NCBI GenBank assembly: GCA_002319925.1
Contig: DCFP01000056.1
Coordinates: 1-24,140, forward strand
Length of the DNA: 24,140 nucleotides
Source of the DNA: Holophagaceae bacterium UBA1801
GTDB lineage: Bacteria; Acidobacteriota; Holophagae; Holophagales; Holophagaceae
Direction of reading: 5' to 3'
Positions 1-6,341 of the stretch are shown in pieces. Position 1 is the stretch's first letter. Each line of letters starts with the position of its first letter. The notes under the pieces are model-generated. The model ran no database searches and was not told where the DNA came from. It saw nothing but the letters and a program-made list of their open reading frames with translations. The position numbers and the translations under genes were made by a program.

Positions 1-81
1 GTTGCCAAACGTAACCCCGCAATAAACGGGGAGGAAAGCGCTCCACGACGCGCATTCTATGTCTGCGATATTCTGCGGCCC

Positions 82-354
82 ATGTCTACCCGTCCACTAT
101 CCGCTCTCTTTGCCCTGGCCCTGCCTCTCTTCCCCGCCGATCTGGTGCTCAAGAACACGCCGGCGCAGGTTTACTTCAGCCCGAATGGCGGATGCACAGA
201 GGCCATTGTGGCTACCATCAACGGAGCGAAAAAAACCATCTTCGTTCAGGCATACAGATTCACCTCTACCCCTATTGCTGGAGCATTGAAGTCTGTCCAT
301 GACCGTCGTTTTGATGTCTGAGTAATTCTCAGCCGAATCCTCAAGCCCACGTGA
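82..354 (+). pseudogene. Truncated phospholipase D (Nuc)-family nuclease remnant
   Basis: The reading frame from the ATG at 82 encodes a hydrophobic N-terminus (residues 4-18, probable signal peptide). It is followed by the opening of a PLD-family nuclease domain, with VYFSPNGGC near residue 31 and a KKTIFVQAYRFTS strand near 50. This matches the first quarter of small secreted Nuc-type nucleases. An in-frame TGA at 319-321 stops it after 79 codons. Reading past that stop gives VILSRILKPT and a second TGA at 352-354. The VIL continues the strand expected after the helix in this family, so the first stop looks like a nonsense mutation (for example CGA to TGA) in a gene also truncated 3'. The catalytic HxKxxxxD motifs are absent, so no activity is expected. 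It lies just upstream of the mrr-like gene in the low-G+C island. Family assignment is by recognition only. Confidence 0.6.
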
Positions 355-367
355 AAGAGCCCTACTT

Positions 368-1270
368 ATGGCTAAAGACAAAATCGCCCCAAGCAGAGAA
401 CTGGCTTCAAAGGTGGTCTTCGCCGCCCTTCAAATCCTTAAAGAAATGGGCGGCCAAGCGCCTGGAAAAGAGGTGATTGCCGCCATTGAAGACCGCGTCG
501 CACTGGATGATTGGGCCAGAGCTACTTACGAAAAAACTGGCTACATCAGGTGGGTATCGATCCTTCACTTCTGGAGCATTGGCGTTATTAAAGCTGGGTT
601 CCTCATCAAGAAGAAGGGGGTTTGGTATCTGACACCGGATGGGGAAAATGCCCTCAAACTGGGCGAGATTGGACTTCAGGAGGCGGCCAGTGCTGCCTAT
701 CGCAAGTGGAAAAATTCAAACCAGCCTCAAGATGAGAGTGGAGAACAGGATGTAAGCGACGTAGGTGAACAGGGGCAGGAAGCCACAATCCACGTGATAG
801 AGCAACAGGCCATTGAGGGACTGAAGAAGCAGATTAACCTGAAGAATCCTTATGAATTTCAGGATCTGGTGGCTGCACTGCTGCGAGGGATGGGGTATTA
901 CACACCATTTGTCGCTCCTCAAGGCAAGGATGGTGGTGTTGATGTGATTGCCTATCGAGATCCACTGGGCACCGTATCCCCGCGTATCAAGGTCCAGATC
1001 AAACACAGGGAGAACCCGGCCTCGGTGTCAGAAGTCCGCCAGCTTATGGGTCTCCTCCAGAAAGATGGTGATGTTGGGATGTTTGTGTCCTCTGGTGGCT
1101 TTACTAACGATTCCAAAACCACGGCACGAAGTTCACATGTCCATGTGGAACTGGTCGATTTAGACCGGTTCATTAGTCTCTGGCAGGAGTTCTTTTCGAA
1201 GCTCAATGACGAGGACAAGAGCCTGCTGCCCCTAGTCCCGATCTATTTCTACCACCCGTCTCTGACTTAA
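368..1270 (+). CDS. mrr: Mrr-type restriction endonuclease
   Basis: This 300-residue protein is about the length of E. coli Mrr. Residues 8-115 form the winged-helix Mrr_N domain, which serves DNA recognition in the family. A polar, acidic linker at 118-145 follows. Residues 155-275 are the PD-(D/E)xK Mrr catalytic domain, with Glu163 in the first helix, a GKDGGVDVIAY segment with Asp192, and the VQIKHR core with Gln210 and Lys212, so the nuclease centre appears intact. In the family, Mrr cuts modified DNA and acts alone, which fits the absence of a methylase gene beside it. The ATG at 368 has only a weak purine stretch upstream (GAAAGAG). The lower G+C and the pseudogene and tRNA-linked surroundings suggest horizontal acquisition. 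Substrate specificity cannot be read from the sequence. Confidence 0.88.
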   Translation: MAKDKIAPSRELASKVVFAALQILKEMGGQAPGKEVIAAIEDRVALDDWARATYEKTGYIRWVSILHFWSIGVIKAGFLIKKKGVWYLTPDGENALKLGEIGLQEAASAAYRKWKNSNQPQDESGEQDVSDVGEQGQEATIHVIEQQAIEGLKKQINLKNPYEFQDLVAALLRGMGYYTPFVAPQGKDGGVDVIAYRDPLGTVSPRIKVQIKHRENPASVSEVRQLMGLLQKDGDVGMFVSSGGFTNDSKTTARSSHVHVELVDLDRFISLWQEFFSKLNDEDKSLLPLVPIYFYHPSLT

Positions 1271-1427
1271 CCCAATTGATATACCTTGTCGTGGTTCGCG
1301 TAGGGACATTGAGGTTGCCTAATGCTCTGAGTTAACCGGCGTTACCGAAGCGGCACGGTGAATGAAAACGAACAGAATAGAAAGTTCACCAATTTTGAAC
1401 CTAACCGTCTCGACACGCCAGTATCTG

Positions 1428-2084
1428 TTACACCCGCTCGATCAGTTCCGGCCCGTCATTCTTCACGTTTCCCACCGCAGACCCCACCGGCCAAGCCTCC
1501 ATCAACTCAGCATCGAACGGTTTCAGCAGGTCTTCGGGATTCCGGTTCTCCGGATCCAGCCAGGCATCTGCGTCGCGTCGGTCGAGGATGACGGGCATTC
1601 GATTGTGAATGGGCTGCATCAATTCGTTCGCGGTCGTGGTGACGATGGCGCAGGTGGTCAGCTCTCCATCGAAACCTAGCCATGTATCGGAGAGGCCAGC
1701 GAACAGGAAGATGCCCCCGCCCTTGGGCCTGATGAAACGCGGCACTTTGGTGCTGCCCACCTTCCGCCACTCGTAAAAACCGCTGGCAGGGATGAGACAG
1801 CGCCAATGACGGAAGGCACCGCGGAACGTCGGCTTGGTCGTGATTCCTTCGGCTCGCGCGCTGATCGGCTTGGGTCCACTGTCTGGATCCTTCGTCCAAC
1901 TTGGCACCAGACCCCAGCGAGCAAGAGATGGTACACGCTCGCTCTTCTCGGGGCGCACAATCACGATCCACTGGCCAGGGGCTATGTTGTAGCGCTTCTC
2001 GATTCGGAAGTCTCCTAGCCTGCGAGAGCCCGTTTCGCTGGCCAGTTCTTCACTCGATGCGAATAACCCGAAGCGTCCACACAT
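1428..2084 (-). CDS. yedK: SRAP-domain (YedK/HMCES-like) abasic-site DNA-protein crosslink protein
   Basis: The start at 2084 gives MCGRF, because family members need Cys2 exposed after removal of Met. A longer open frame to 2204 is therefore rejected. The product is 218 residues, usual for bacterial SRAP proteins. SRAP proteins covalently trap abasic sites in single-stranded DNA through Cys2. Visible landmarks are Cys2, the YNIAPGQ segment at 32-38, the ARAE segment with Arg77, Glu105 in SGFYEW, and His160 in PIHNRMPVIL, all at the positions I recall for E. coli YedK. The unusual residue is position 75: it reads ISARAE where the family normally has INARAE, so the active-site Asn is Ser (codon AGC). 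The gene is convergent with mrr, 157 bases away, and sits in the same lower-G+C stretch. Activity is uncertain because of Ser75. Confidence 0.9.
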   Translation of the reverse strand: MCGRFGLFASSEELASETGSRRLGDFRIEKRYNIAPGQWIVIVRPEKSERVPSLARWGLVPSWTKDPDSGPKPISARAEGITTKPTFRGAFRHWRCLIPASGFYEWRKVGSTKVPRFIRPKGGGIFLFAGLSDTWLGFDGELTTCAIVTTTANELMQPIHNRMPVILDRRDADAWLDPENRNPEDLLKPFDAELMEAWPVGSAVGNVKNDGPELIERV

Positions 2085-2300
2085 GCCCAGATGGTAGCCG
2101 CCATGCGGGTTTGGAGGCCATTCGATGTTCACCAGATCCAGAAACGTGGAGATAAGCATCAAAGTATGAAATCGCGTAAACCCAATGGTTATGCGGTTCT
2201 TCACCGATTTTTTCGGATCGCCTTTTTGATGGGTAGAAGTATGGGGGCAGGAGACAAAGAAATCGCAAGCTCTTTATTTTATTGGGCTTGTGATCGTTTC
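2085..2300. other. Non-coding stretch upstream of the SRAP gene
   Basis: I see no convincing gene, repeat or RNA here. It should contain the promoter of the minus-strand SRAP gene, but I cannot identify clear -35/-10 boxes. Open frames crossing it have no recognisable protein signature. Confidence 0.4.
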
Positions 2301-2320
2301 TGGCGGAGGGCGAGGGATTC
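2301..2320 (-). repeat. Direct repeat copy 1 of tRNA-Ser(UGA) 3' end (candidate att site)
   Basis: These 20 bases are identical to 2482-2501 inside the tRNA gene and lie on the island side of it, 161 bases from the gene's 3' end. This geometry is typical of tyrosine-recombinase integration at a tRNA 3' end, but no integrase gene is visible in the window. Confidence 0.65.
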
Positions 2321-2450
2321 ATTCCGGCCCTGCGGGCCTTCGCTCCACACGAATCGCAAGGCTTTCTGTCGTGAGTCGACAGCCCACAGGGCTGTCTCGT
2401 TCACGCCAATGCGAAAGCCAGCGATTCTGTGATTCGAATCCCTCTCTCCC
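2301..2450. repeat. Palindromic module bounded by tRNA-Ser 3'-end copies (att-like)
   Basis: The left edge (2301-2320) is an exact 20-base copy of the 3' end of the adjacent minus-strand tRNA-Ser(UGA), covering CCA, acceptor arm and part of the T arm. The right edge (2431-2447) carries GATTCGAATCCCTCTCT in plus orientation, like the T arm and acceptor strand of tRNA-Ser(GCU). The edges are partly inverted repeats of each other: GAGGGATTC at 2312-2320 against GAATCCCTC at 2434-2442. Between them lies an imperfect long hairpin (2352-2426): AATCGC and GGCTTTC on the left pair with GAAAGCC and GCGATT on the right, then GTGA pairs with TCAC, and at the tip is a perfect 8-bp stem GACAGCCC/GGGCTGTC with a 3-base loop. 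It may be an integration scar, a small tRNA-derived repeat, or both. Confidence 0.6.
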
Positions 2451-2454
2451 GATA

Positions 2455-2477
2455 TGAGAAAGCCGCCAAGCGGCGGC
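2455..2477 (-). terminator. Intrinsic terminator of tRNA-Ser(UGA)
   Basis: Read on the minus strand, GCCGCC pairs with GGCGGC across a GCTT loop (2477 down to 2462) and is followed by TTTCTC. It begins five bases after the encoded CCA. The T-tract is short, so termination may be only partial. Confidence 0.6.
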
Positions 2478-2481
2478 CATT

Positions 2482-2501
2482 TGGCGGAGGGCGAGGGATT
2501 C
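2482..2501 (-). repeat. Direct repeat copy 2, within the intact tRNA-Ser(UGA)
   Basis: This is the native copy of the 20-base repeat. It covers the encoded CCA, the discriminator base, the 3' acceptor strand and part of the T arm, the segment integrative elements usually use as attB. Confidence 0.65.
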
Positions 2502-2569
2502 GAACCCCCGGTGGGTTGCCCCACGTCGGTTTTCAAGACCGGTGCCTTAAACCGCTCGGCCAGCCCTCC
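2482..2569 (-). tRNA. tRNA-Ser(UGA)
   Basis: Read on the minus strand, the gene begins GGAGGGCTGGCCGAG and folds into a class II tRNA. The acceptor GGAGGGC pairs with GCCCTCC, the anticodon loop is CTTGAAA (anticodon TGA), there is a long variable arm (GTGGGGCAACCCAC), and the T arm holds GGTTCGAATCC. The discriminator is G, and CCA is encoded at 2482-2484. The UGA anticodon reads UCN serine codons. It is divergent from a second tRNA-Ser 84 bases away, and its 3' end is repeated at 2301-2320. Confidence 0.97.
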
Positions 2570-2578
2570 GTATGAACC

Positions 2579-2607
2579 ATCTTGAGGAACAGGGCCGCTC
2601 CTGGCAA
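2579..2607 (-). promoter_or_regulatory. Candidate sigma-70 promoter of tRNA-Ser(UGA)
   Basis: On the minus strand TTGCCA (2607-2602, 5/6 to the -35 consensus) is followed after 17 bases by CAAGAT (2584-2579, 3/6 to the -10 consensus). This places a start a few bases before the mature tRNA 5' end at 2569. The position supports it more than the match does. Confidence 0.45.
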
Positions 2608-2613
2608 GTTCCC

Positions 2614-2642
2614 TTGCGGTACTTAGCTTCAGCGGGTAGCAT
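2614..2642 (+). promoter_or_regulatory. Candidate sigma-70 promoter of tRNA-Ser(GCU)
   Basis: TTGCGG (2614-2619) and TAGCAT (2637-2642) are separated by 17 bases. They predict a start near 2649, about five bases before the mature tRNA at 2654. It is back to back with the minus-strand candidate, so the two tRNAs appear to fire divergently from a shared 84-bp region. Confidence 0.5.
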
Positions 2643-2653
2643 CGAAGGTTCAA

Positions 2654-2746
2654 GGAGAGATGCCGGAGAGGCCGATCGGGCTCGCCTGCTAAGCGAGTGT
2701 ATTGGGTAAACCAGTACCGAGGGTTCGAATCCCTCTCTCTCCGCCA
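2654..2746 (+). tRNA. tRNA-Ser(GCU)
   Basis: This is a class II tRNA. The acceptor GGAGAGA pairs with TCTCTCC, the D arm begins TGCCGGAGAGG, the anticodon stem is CTCGC/GCGAG with loop CTGCTAA (anticodon GCT), the variable arm is long (ATTGGGTAAACCAGT), and the T arm is GAGGG-TTCGAAT-CCCTC. The discriminator is G, and CCA is encoded at 2744-2746. It reads AGC and AGU codons. A strong terminator follows five bases downstream. Confidence 0.97.
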
Positions 2747-2750
2747 AAGA

Positions 2751-2778
2751 GGCCGCCACGAGGCGGCCTTGTTTTATT
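2751..2778 (+). terminator. Intrinsic terminator of tRNA-Ser(GCU)
   Basis: A perfect 7-bp stem, GGCCGCC/GGCGGCC, with an ACGA loop (2751-2768) is followed by TTGTTTTATT. This is a textbook rho-independent terminator right after the tRNA. Confidence 0.85.
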
Positions 2779-2962
2779 AGGTTACGAACGCATACCCCAG
2801 CAAGCGTCTGCGTCCAGCTTGGCTTCGGCTGGAGATTTGGAATGCGATTGGTCGGGCATCTTTCCTCTGACTCCGTTTTCACGTGCCAAAAGTTCCCGCG
2901 CGGGGTTTCCGATAAGTGGAGAACACCAACCATCTGCAGCATCCAGGAGTCTGTATTTTCAA

Positions 2963-2981
2963 GGAAACCTCGCAGGTTTTC
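2963..2981 (+). other. Small hairpin in the leader of the NTF2-like gene
   Basis: AAACCT (2965-2970) pairs with AGGTTT (2974-2979) over a CGC loop, with a possible G-U and G-C extension. It lies about 45 bases upstream of the start codon. It could be a leader structure or chance; the rest of 2779-3013 shows nothing recognisable. Confidence 0.25.
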
Positions 2982-3025
2982 ACTGCATCTCACAAGGGAA
3001 CTCACCGTACACCAGGAGGTGCCCC

Positions 3026-3496
3026 ATGCCTCGGGGCAGAGTGAAGGCTTCTCCGCTCGTCGTAGGATCCCTGTCGCCCGTGGCGAAGGGCTCTGTTTCT
3101 GTCGATTTGCTCCACAAGGCCGTCGTCGATCCGCATGCCATCAACCAGACGCTGGAGGAATATGTTCAGGCTTGGTTCCAGGGGGATTCTGATGGCATGG
3201 AGCGATGCCTGCACCCGGATCTCACGGCGCGGCTGGTGCAGCTGGATGGCATGAGTTCCGGGATCCAGATGCTGCTGCGGGGGCAGGGAATCCAGGCAAG
3301 CCTCGGAGTGTGCACGCATCCCACGGATCGGAGCCGGGAGATTACGATTCTGGATGTCTCCGGGCATTCCGCCAGCGCCCGCGTGCTTCTGGGTGATTGG
3401 GTAGCCTACGTGCACCTGTCCTTCACGGGAGAGCGTTGGGCCATCGTGAACGTCATGTGGGAATGGCTCTCCTCGGGAACCAAGCGGAGCGCTTGA
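3026..3496 (+). CDS. NTF2-like (lumazine-binding-type) family protein
   Basis: The 156-residue product starts at an ATG preceded by a strong AGGAGGT site (3014-3020, five-base spacer), so the longer upstream frame running through the tRNA is rejected. From about residue 38 it has the SnoaL/NTF2-like pattern. A first helix NQTLEEYVQAWFQGDSDGMERCLHPDL leads into the cone-shaped sheet, and it ends in WVAYVHLSFTGERWAIVNVMWEW, the typical C-terminal strands of the putative lumazine-binding subgroup. The first ~35 residues are a polar extension with no clear signal peptide. Members of this fold bind small ligands or act as enzymes; this sequence does not say which. It stands alone, downstream of tRNA-Ser and convergent with the sulfurtransferase. 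Confidence 0.75.
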   Translation: MPRGRVKASPLVVGSLSPVAKGSVSVDLLHKAVVDPHAINQTLEEYVQAWFQGDSDGMERCLHPDLTARLVQLDGMSSGIQMLLRGQGIQASLGVCTHPTDRSREITILDVSGHSASARVLLGDWVAYVHLSFTGERWAIVNVMWEWLSSGTKRSA

Positions 3497-3518
3497 CCCC
3501 CCGGTTCGACCTTGAATC

Positions 3519-4358
3519 CTACCCCTTTCCCAGGGGTTTCCCGCTGCGGCACCACTCACTGTAGGAGCCAACATAGAGTGCGGCGCCGGGCATTCCCGCG
3601 AGTTCCAGGGCGAGCAGCGTATGGCAAGCCGTAACGCCGGATCCGCAGTGCACGGTCAGGCGATGGGGTGGAGTGCCATCCAGCAGCTGGAGGTATTGCT
3701 TCCGCAATTCGGCTGGGGATTTGTACCGGCCCTGGGCCTCCAGGTTGTCGGTGTAGGGCAGGTTTAACGTGCCCGGGATGCGCCCGGCCACGGGATCGAT
3801 AGGTTCCACCTCGCCTCGCCATCGCTCGCGGCTGCGCACATCCAGGACCTTTCGGGTCGGTTCCTTCAGGAACTGCCCCACCTCGCCGATGTCTGCCATG
3901 GGCCAGTGCCAGGTTTCGCCGGGATAGGGAGGGAGCGCTTCCAAGGGCTCCGGTTCCTGTGTGGTCAGTTCCATGCCTGCTTTCTGCGCTGCGATGAGAC
4001 CTCCATCCAGCAGCGCCACCTTTTCGTGGCCGAAGGAACGTAGCATCCACCAGAGACGGCAGCCGCCATTGCCGCCGGACGCGTCGTCATAAGCCACGAC
4101 AAGCGTTTCGGGGCCGATGCCCCAGGCACCCAGTTGGGCCGCCCAGGCAGCTGGCGCGGGCAAGGGGTGGCGGCCGCCCTTGGCCGGATCGAACCCCGGA
4201 TCCGATGCAGTGCTGAGGGAGACGTTCAGATCGGCGTGGATGGCTCCGGACAGATGGCCGGCAGCGAAGATTTCTTTGCCGGCCCGCGCATCCAGCAGCC
4301 GCACAGGCACCTCAAGGGCGAGCAATGACTCAGGGGAGATCAGGGGACCAAAGGACAT
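3519..4358 (-). CDS. sseA: Sulfurtransferase (3-mercaptopyruvate/thiosulfate type)
   Basis: This is a two-domain rhodanese of 279 residues, the normal length for the family. The N-terminal inactive domain covers about 10-125 (LLDARAGKEIFAAGHLSGAIHAD, then the glycine-rich GGNGGCRLWW). The catalytic domain covers about 165-278 (VLDVRSRERWRGE, GRIPGTLNLPY). The active-site loop is CGSGVTAC with Cys238 as the persulfide-forming residue. The CGSGVT form is typical of mercaptopyruvate sulfurtransferases, whereas thiosulfate enzymes usually have CRKGVT. It would move sulfane sulfur from the substrate to thiols or cyanide, probably in the cytoplasm since no signal peptide is seen. The ATG at 4358 follows a good site (CAGGAGGAAGG on the minus strand). 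It is divergent from the hybrid kinase gene. Confidence 0.92.
   Translation of the reverse strand: MSFGPLISPESLLALEVPVRLLDARAGKEIFAAGHLSGAIHADLNVSLSTASDPGFDPAKGGRHPLPAPAAWAAQLGAWGIGPETLVVAYDDASGGNGGCRLWWMLRSFGHEKVALLDGGLIAAQKAGMELTTQEPEPLEALPPYPGETWHWPMADIGEVGQFLKEPTRKVLDVRSRERWRGEVEPIDPVAGRIPGTLNLPYTDNLEAQGRYKSPAELRKQYLQLLDGTPPHRLTVHCGSGVTACHTLLALELAGMPGAALYVGSYSEWCRSGKPLGKG
3521..3540 (+). terminator. Weak hairpin between convergent genes
   Basis: ACCCCT (3521-3526) and AGGGGT (3532-3537) form a 6-bp stem with a TTCCC loop followed by three Ts. It lies 25 bases after the NTF2-like stop and overlaps the 3' end of the sulfurtransferase, so it may terminate the plus-strand transcript. The short U-tract keeps this low. 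Confidence 0.35.
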
Positions 4359-4565
4359 GCCTTCCTCCTGGTTCCATCATGCATGTTCGAGAGGGGACGA
4401 TCCAGGTTCCGGCTTATTGGCTTGGTATCGGCAGGATTTTCAGGGAGATGGGGCCAGGATACTTACGAATTCTTAAAAAGTTATGGGTGGCGCCGATGAA
4501 ATGGGTGGACTAGATTCAGCGATGAATCCCCGTTGTTTTTGCGTTTGAGTATCACCAGGAGTGGT

Positions 4566-6341
4566 ATGAAGATCCGCACAATCGCTTCTCCGGCTGCCGT
4601 GCTGGGCCTTTTCATCCTGAATTTCCTGTTCTTGGCCTGGGTGCTCCTGGCCCGGAACCTGGAGATCGGTTCCCTGCTTTTCACGGGTGTGATCGTGCAG
4701 GCGATGCTGGGCATGTTGCTCTATAACCGGTCTGCCGCGAGGATCCGGGAATACGACCACTCCCTGGACCACAGTGAACGCTATATCCAGGATGTCGCCG
4801 AACTGTCCATGGATGTTCAATCCATCATCGAGGCCAAGACCCAGAAATACCTCTACATGAACCCGGCCGTCACGAAGGTGCTGGGCTACAAACCCGAGGA
4901 ATTCGTGGAGGGCGGTCTTGAATTCTTTTACAACCATCTGCATCCGGAAGATCTGCCCCACGTGAAGCGAGACATGGAGCGGATGCTGGACCACGGGTTT
5001 GGCTCTCCGGGTCCCAATCGTGAAGAGTTCATCCAGGAAGAGATCTACCGGGTCAAGACCAAATGGGACGAATACCGCTGGTTCCGCAGCCGTCGCATGG
5101 TCTTCACCCGGAACCTGGACGACTCCCCCAAGGACATCCTCTCCGTGGCGCGGGATATCACCGAGCAGCGGGGGTTCGAGATCGCGCTGGTGCAGGCCCA
5201 GGAATTCGAGAGCCTGGGCAACCTGGCCCGGCGGCTCGCCCACGACCTCAACAACATCCTGATGGGGATCCAGGGCTATTCCGAGCTGGGTGTGGAAAAC
5301 CGCGAGGACACGCGGCGCATGGAAGAGAGCCTCCTCAAGATCCGCGAGAGCGTCGGCCGCGCCACGGACATCTGCCGGCAGATGCTCGCCTTCGCCGGAC
5401 GGGGACGGGTCCAGATCACGCGGTTCCAGCTCAACGAGTCCCTCCGGGAGGGTCTGCCCTTGGTGGAGAACCTGCTGCCGGAGAACATCCAGCTGGTGCT
5501 CGATCTGGAAAGTGATCTTCCGAAGGTGAGCGCCGATCCCAACCAGGTCCGTTACGCCCTGCTGAACCTCGTGGTGAACGCCATGGAAACCATCGGCGCC
5601 CGGGAGGGGGACATCACCATCCGCACCTACCTCCGCCAGTTCACGGGCGAAGGCGATCCGGAGCACCGGGGTCTCCTGGGCGATTTCGTTTGCCTGGAAG
5701 TCCGGGACTCTGGACCCGGCATGTCCGAGGAGACCCTCAACGGCATCAGCGACCCCTTCTTCCGGATCAAGCATCCGGGCCGGGGCCTGGGCCTGCTCAC
5801 GGTGAAGGGCATCGCCAGCGAACACCACGGGTTGCTCCAGACCGAGAGCGAGCCAGGGAAAGGAACCATCTGCCGGTTCTACATGCCCGCCGCGACGCGG
5901 GATGCCCTGGTGGACGAAAAGCCCGAAGCCCCGCCCATCACCGTCGAAGCCGGAGTAGTGCTCGTGGTGGACGACGAACCCACCATCCGGGCCATCCTCA
6001 GCCAGGGTCTCGGGAATGCCGGCTACAAGGTCATCGAGGCCATTGATGGTGTAGATGGTTTTGGTGCCTTCGTGCGCCACCGGTCCTCCATTTCCGTGGT
6101 ACTGCTGGACCTCACCATGCCCCGCATGAATGGCGACGAGGTCTTCGAGGAGATCCACAAGCTGGCACCGGAGATCCCCGTCATCCTCATGAGCGGGTAC
6201 AGCCAGAGCGAAGCCACCGCGGCACTGGCGGGCAAGGGCCTCGCCGCCTTCCTGTCCAAGCCCTGCAGCATCAAAGAAACCCTGGCCGTGGTGCGCAAAG
6301 CCATGGGTCAGACGGCTCCCGGCGCGCCCGTAATGCCATGA
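4566..6341 (+). CDS. Membrane PAS hybrid histidine kinase with C-terminal receiver
   Basis: I chose the ATG at 4566, which follows AGGAG (4557-4561), over the in-frame TTG at 4533; this gives 591 residues. Two transmembrane helices lie at about 10-30 and 37-53. A PAS fold spans about 78-200 (YMNPAVTKVLGYKPEEF to ARDITEQR). The histidine-kinase core follows with the phospho-accepting His226 in LARRLAHDLNNIL, the N box with NLVVNAME, the DSGPGMS G1 box and the GRGLGLLTVKG G2 box. From about 463 there is a receiver with the acidic pair 469-470, phospho-acceptor Asp515 in LLDLTMP and Lys565. It has no DNA-binding output, so it probably passes phosphate on or regulates itself. The short cytoplasmic PAS layout gives no ligand. 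The stop overlaps the downstream lipoprotein start (ATGA), which implies translational coupling. Confidence 0.93.
   Translation: MKIRTIASPAAVLGLFILNFLFLAWVLLARNLEIGSLLFTGVIVQAMLGMLLYNRSAARIREYDHSLDHSERYIQDVAELSMDVQSIIEAKTQKYLYMNPAVTKVLGYKPEEFVEGGLEFFYNHLHPEDLPHVKRDMERMLDHGFGSPGPNREEFIQEEIYRVKTKWDEYRWFRSRRMVFTRNLDDSPKDILSVARDITEQRGFEIALVQAQEFESLGNLARRLAHDLNNILMGIQGYSELGVENREDTRRMEESLLKIRESVGRATDICRQMLAFAGRGRVQITRFQLNESLREGLPLVENLLPENIQLVLDLESDLPKVSADPNQVRYALLNLVVNAMETIGAREGDITIRTYLRQFTGEGDPEHRGLLGDFVCLEVRDSGPGMSEETLNGISDPFFRIKHPGRGLGLLTVKGIASEHHGLLQTESEPGKGTICRFYMPAATRDALVDEKPEAPPITVEAGVVLVVDDEPTIRAILSQGLGNAGYKVIEAIDGVDGFGAFVRHRSSISVVLLDLTMPRMNGDEVFEEIHKLAPEIPVILMSGYSQSEATAALAGKGLAAFLSKPCSIKETLAVVRKAMGQTAPGAPVMP

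Noticed and set aside
15..31. CCCCG/CGGGG hairpin at the left edge
   Set aside because: Only a 5-bp stem with a 7-base loop and no U-tract, so it cannot be called a terminator.
319..321. In-frame TGA as possible selenocysteine or recoding
   Set aside because: No selenocysteine insertion element is visible, the following frame ends after ten codons, and the catalytic half is missing, so decay is simpler.
2279..2653. Minus-strand open frame of 124 codons across the tRNA-Ser(UGA) and palindromic module
   Set aside because: Its GGLAERFKAP and SGGSNPSPSA-like strings are translations of the tRNA gene; such frames are a well-known artefact of serine tRNA loci.
2547..3005. Minus-strand open frame of 152 codons across both tRNA-Ser genes
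   Set aside because: The AEREGFEPSVLVYPIHSLSRRA string is antisense tRNA-Ser(GCU), and no protein signature lies outside it.
2702..3025. Upstream in-frame extension of the NTF2-like gene
   Set aside because: It begins inside the tRNA, crosses its terminator, and lacks a ribosome site; the ATG at 3026 has AGGAGGT.
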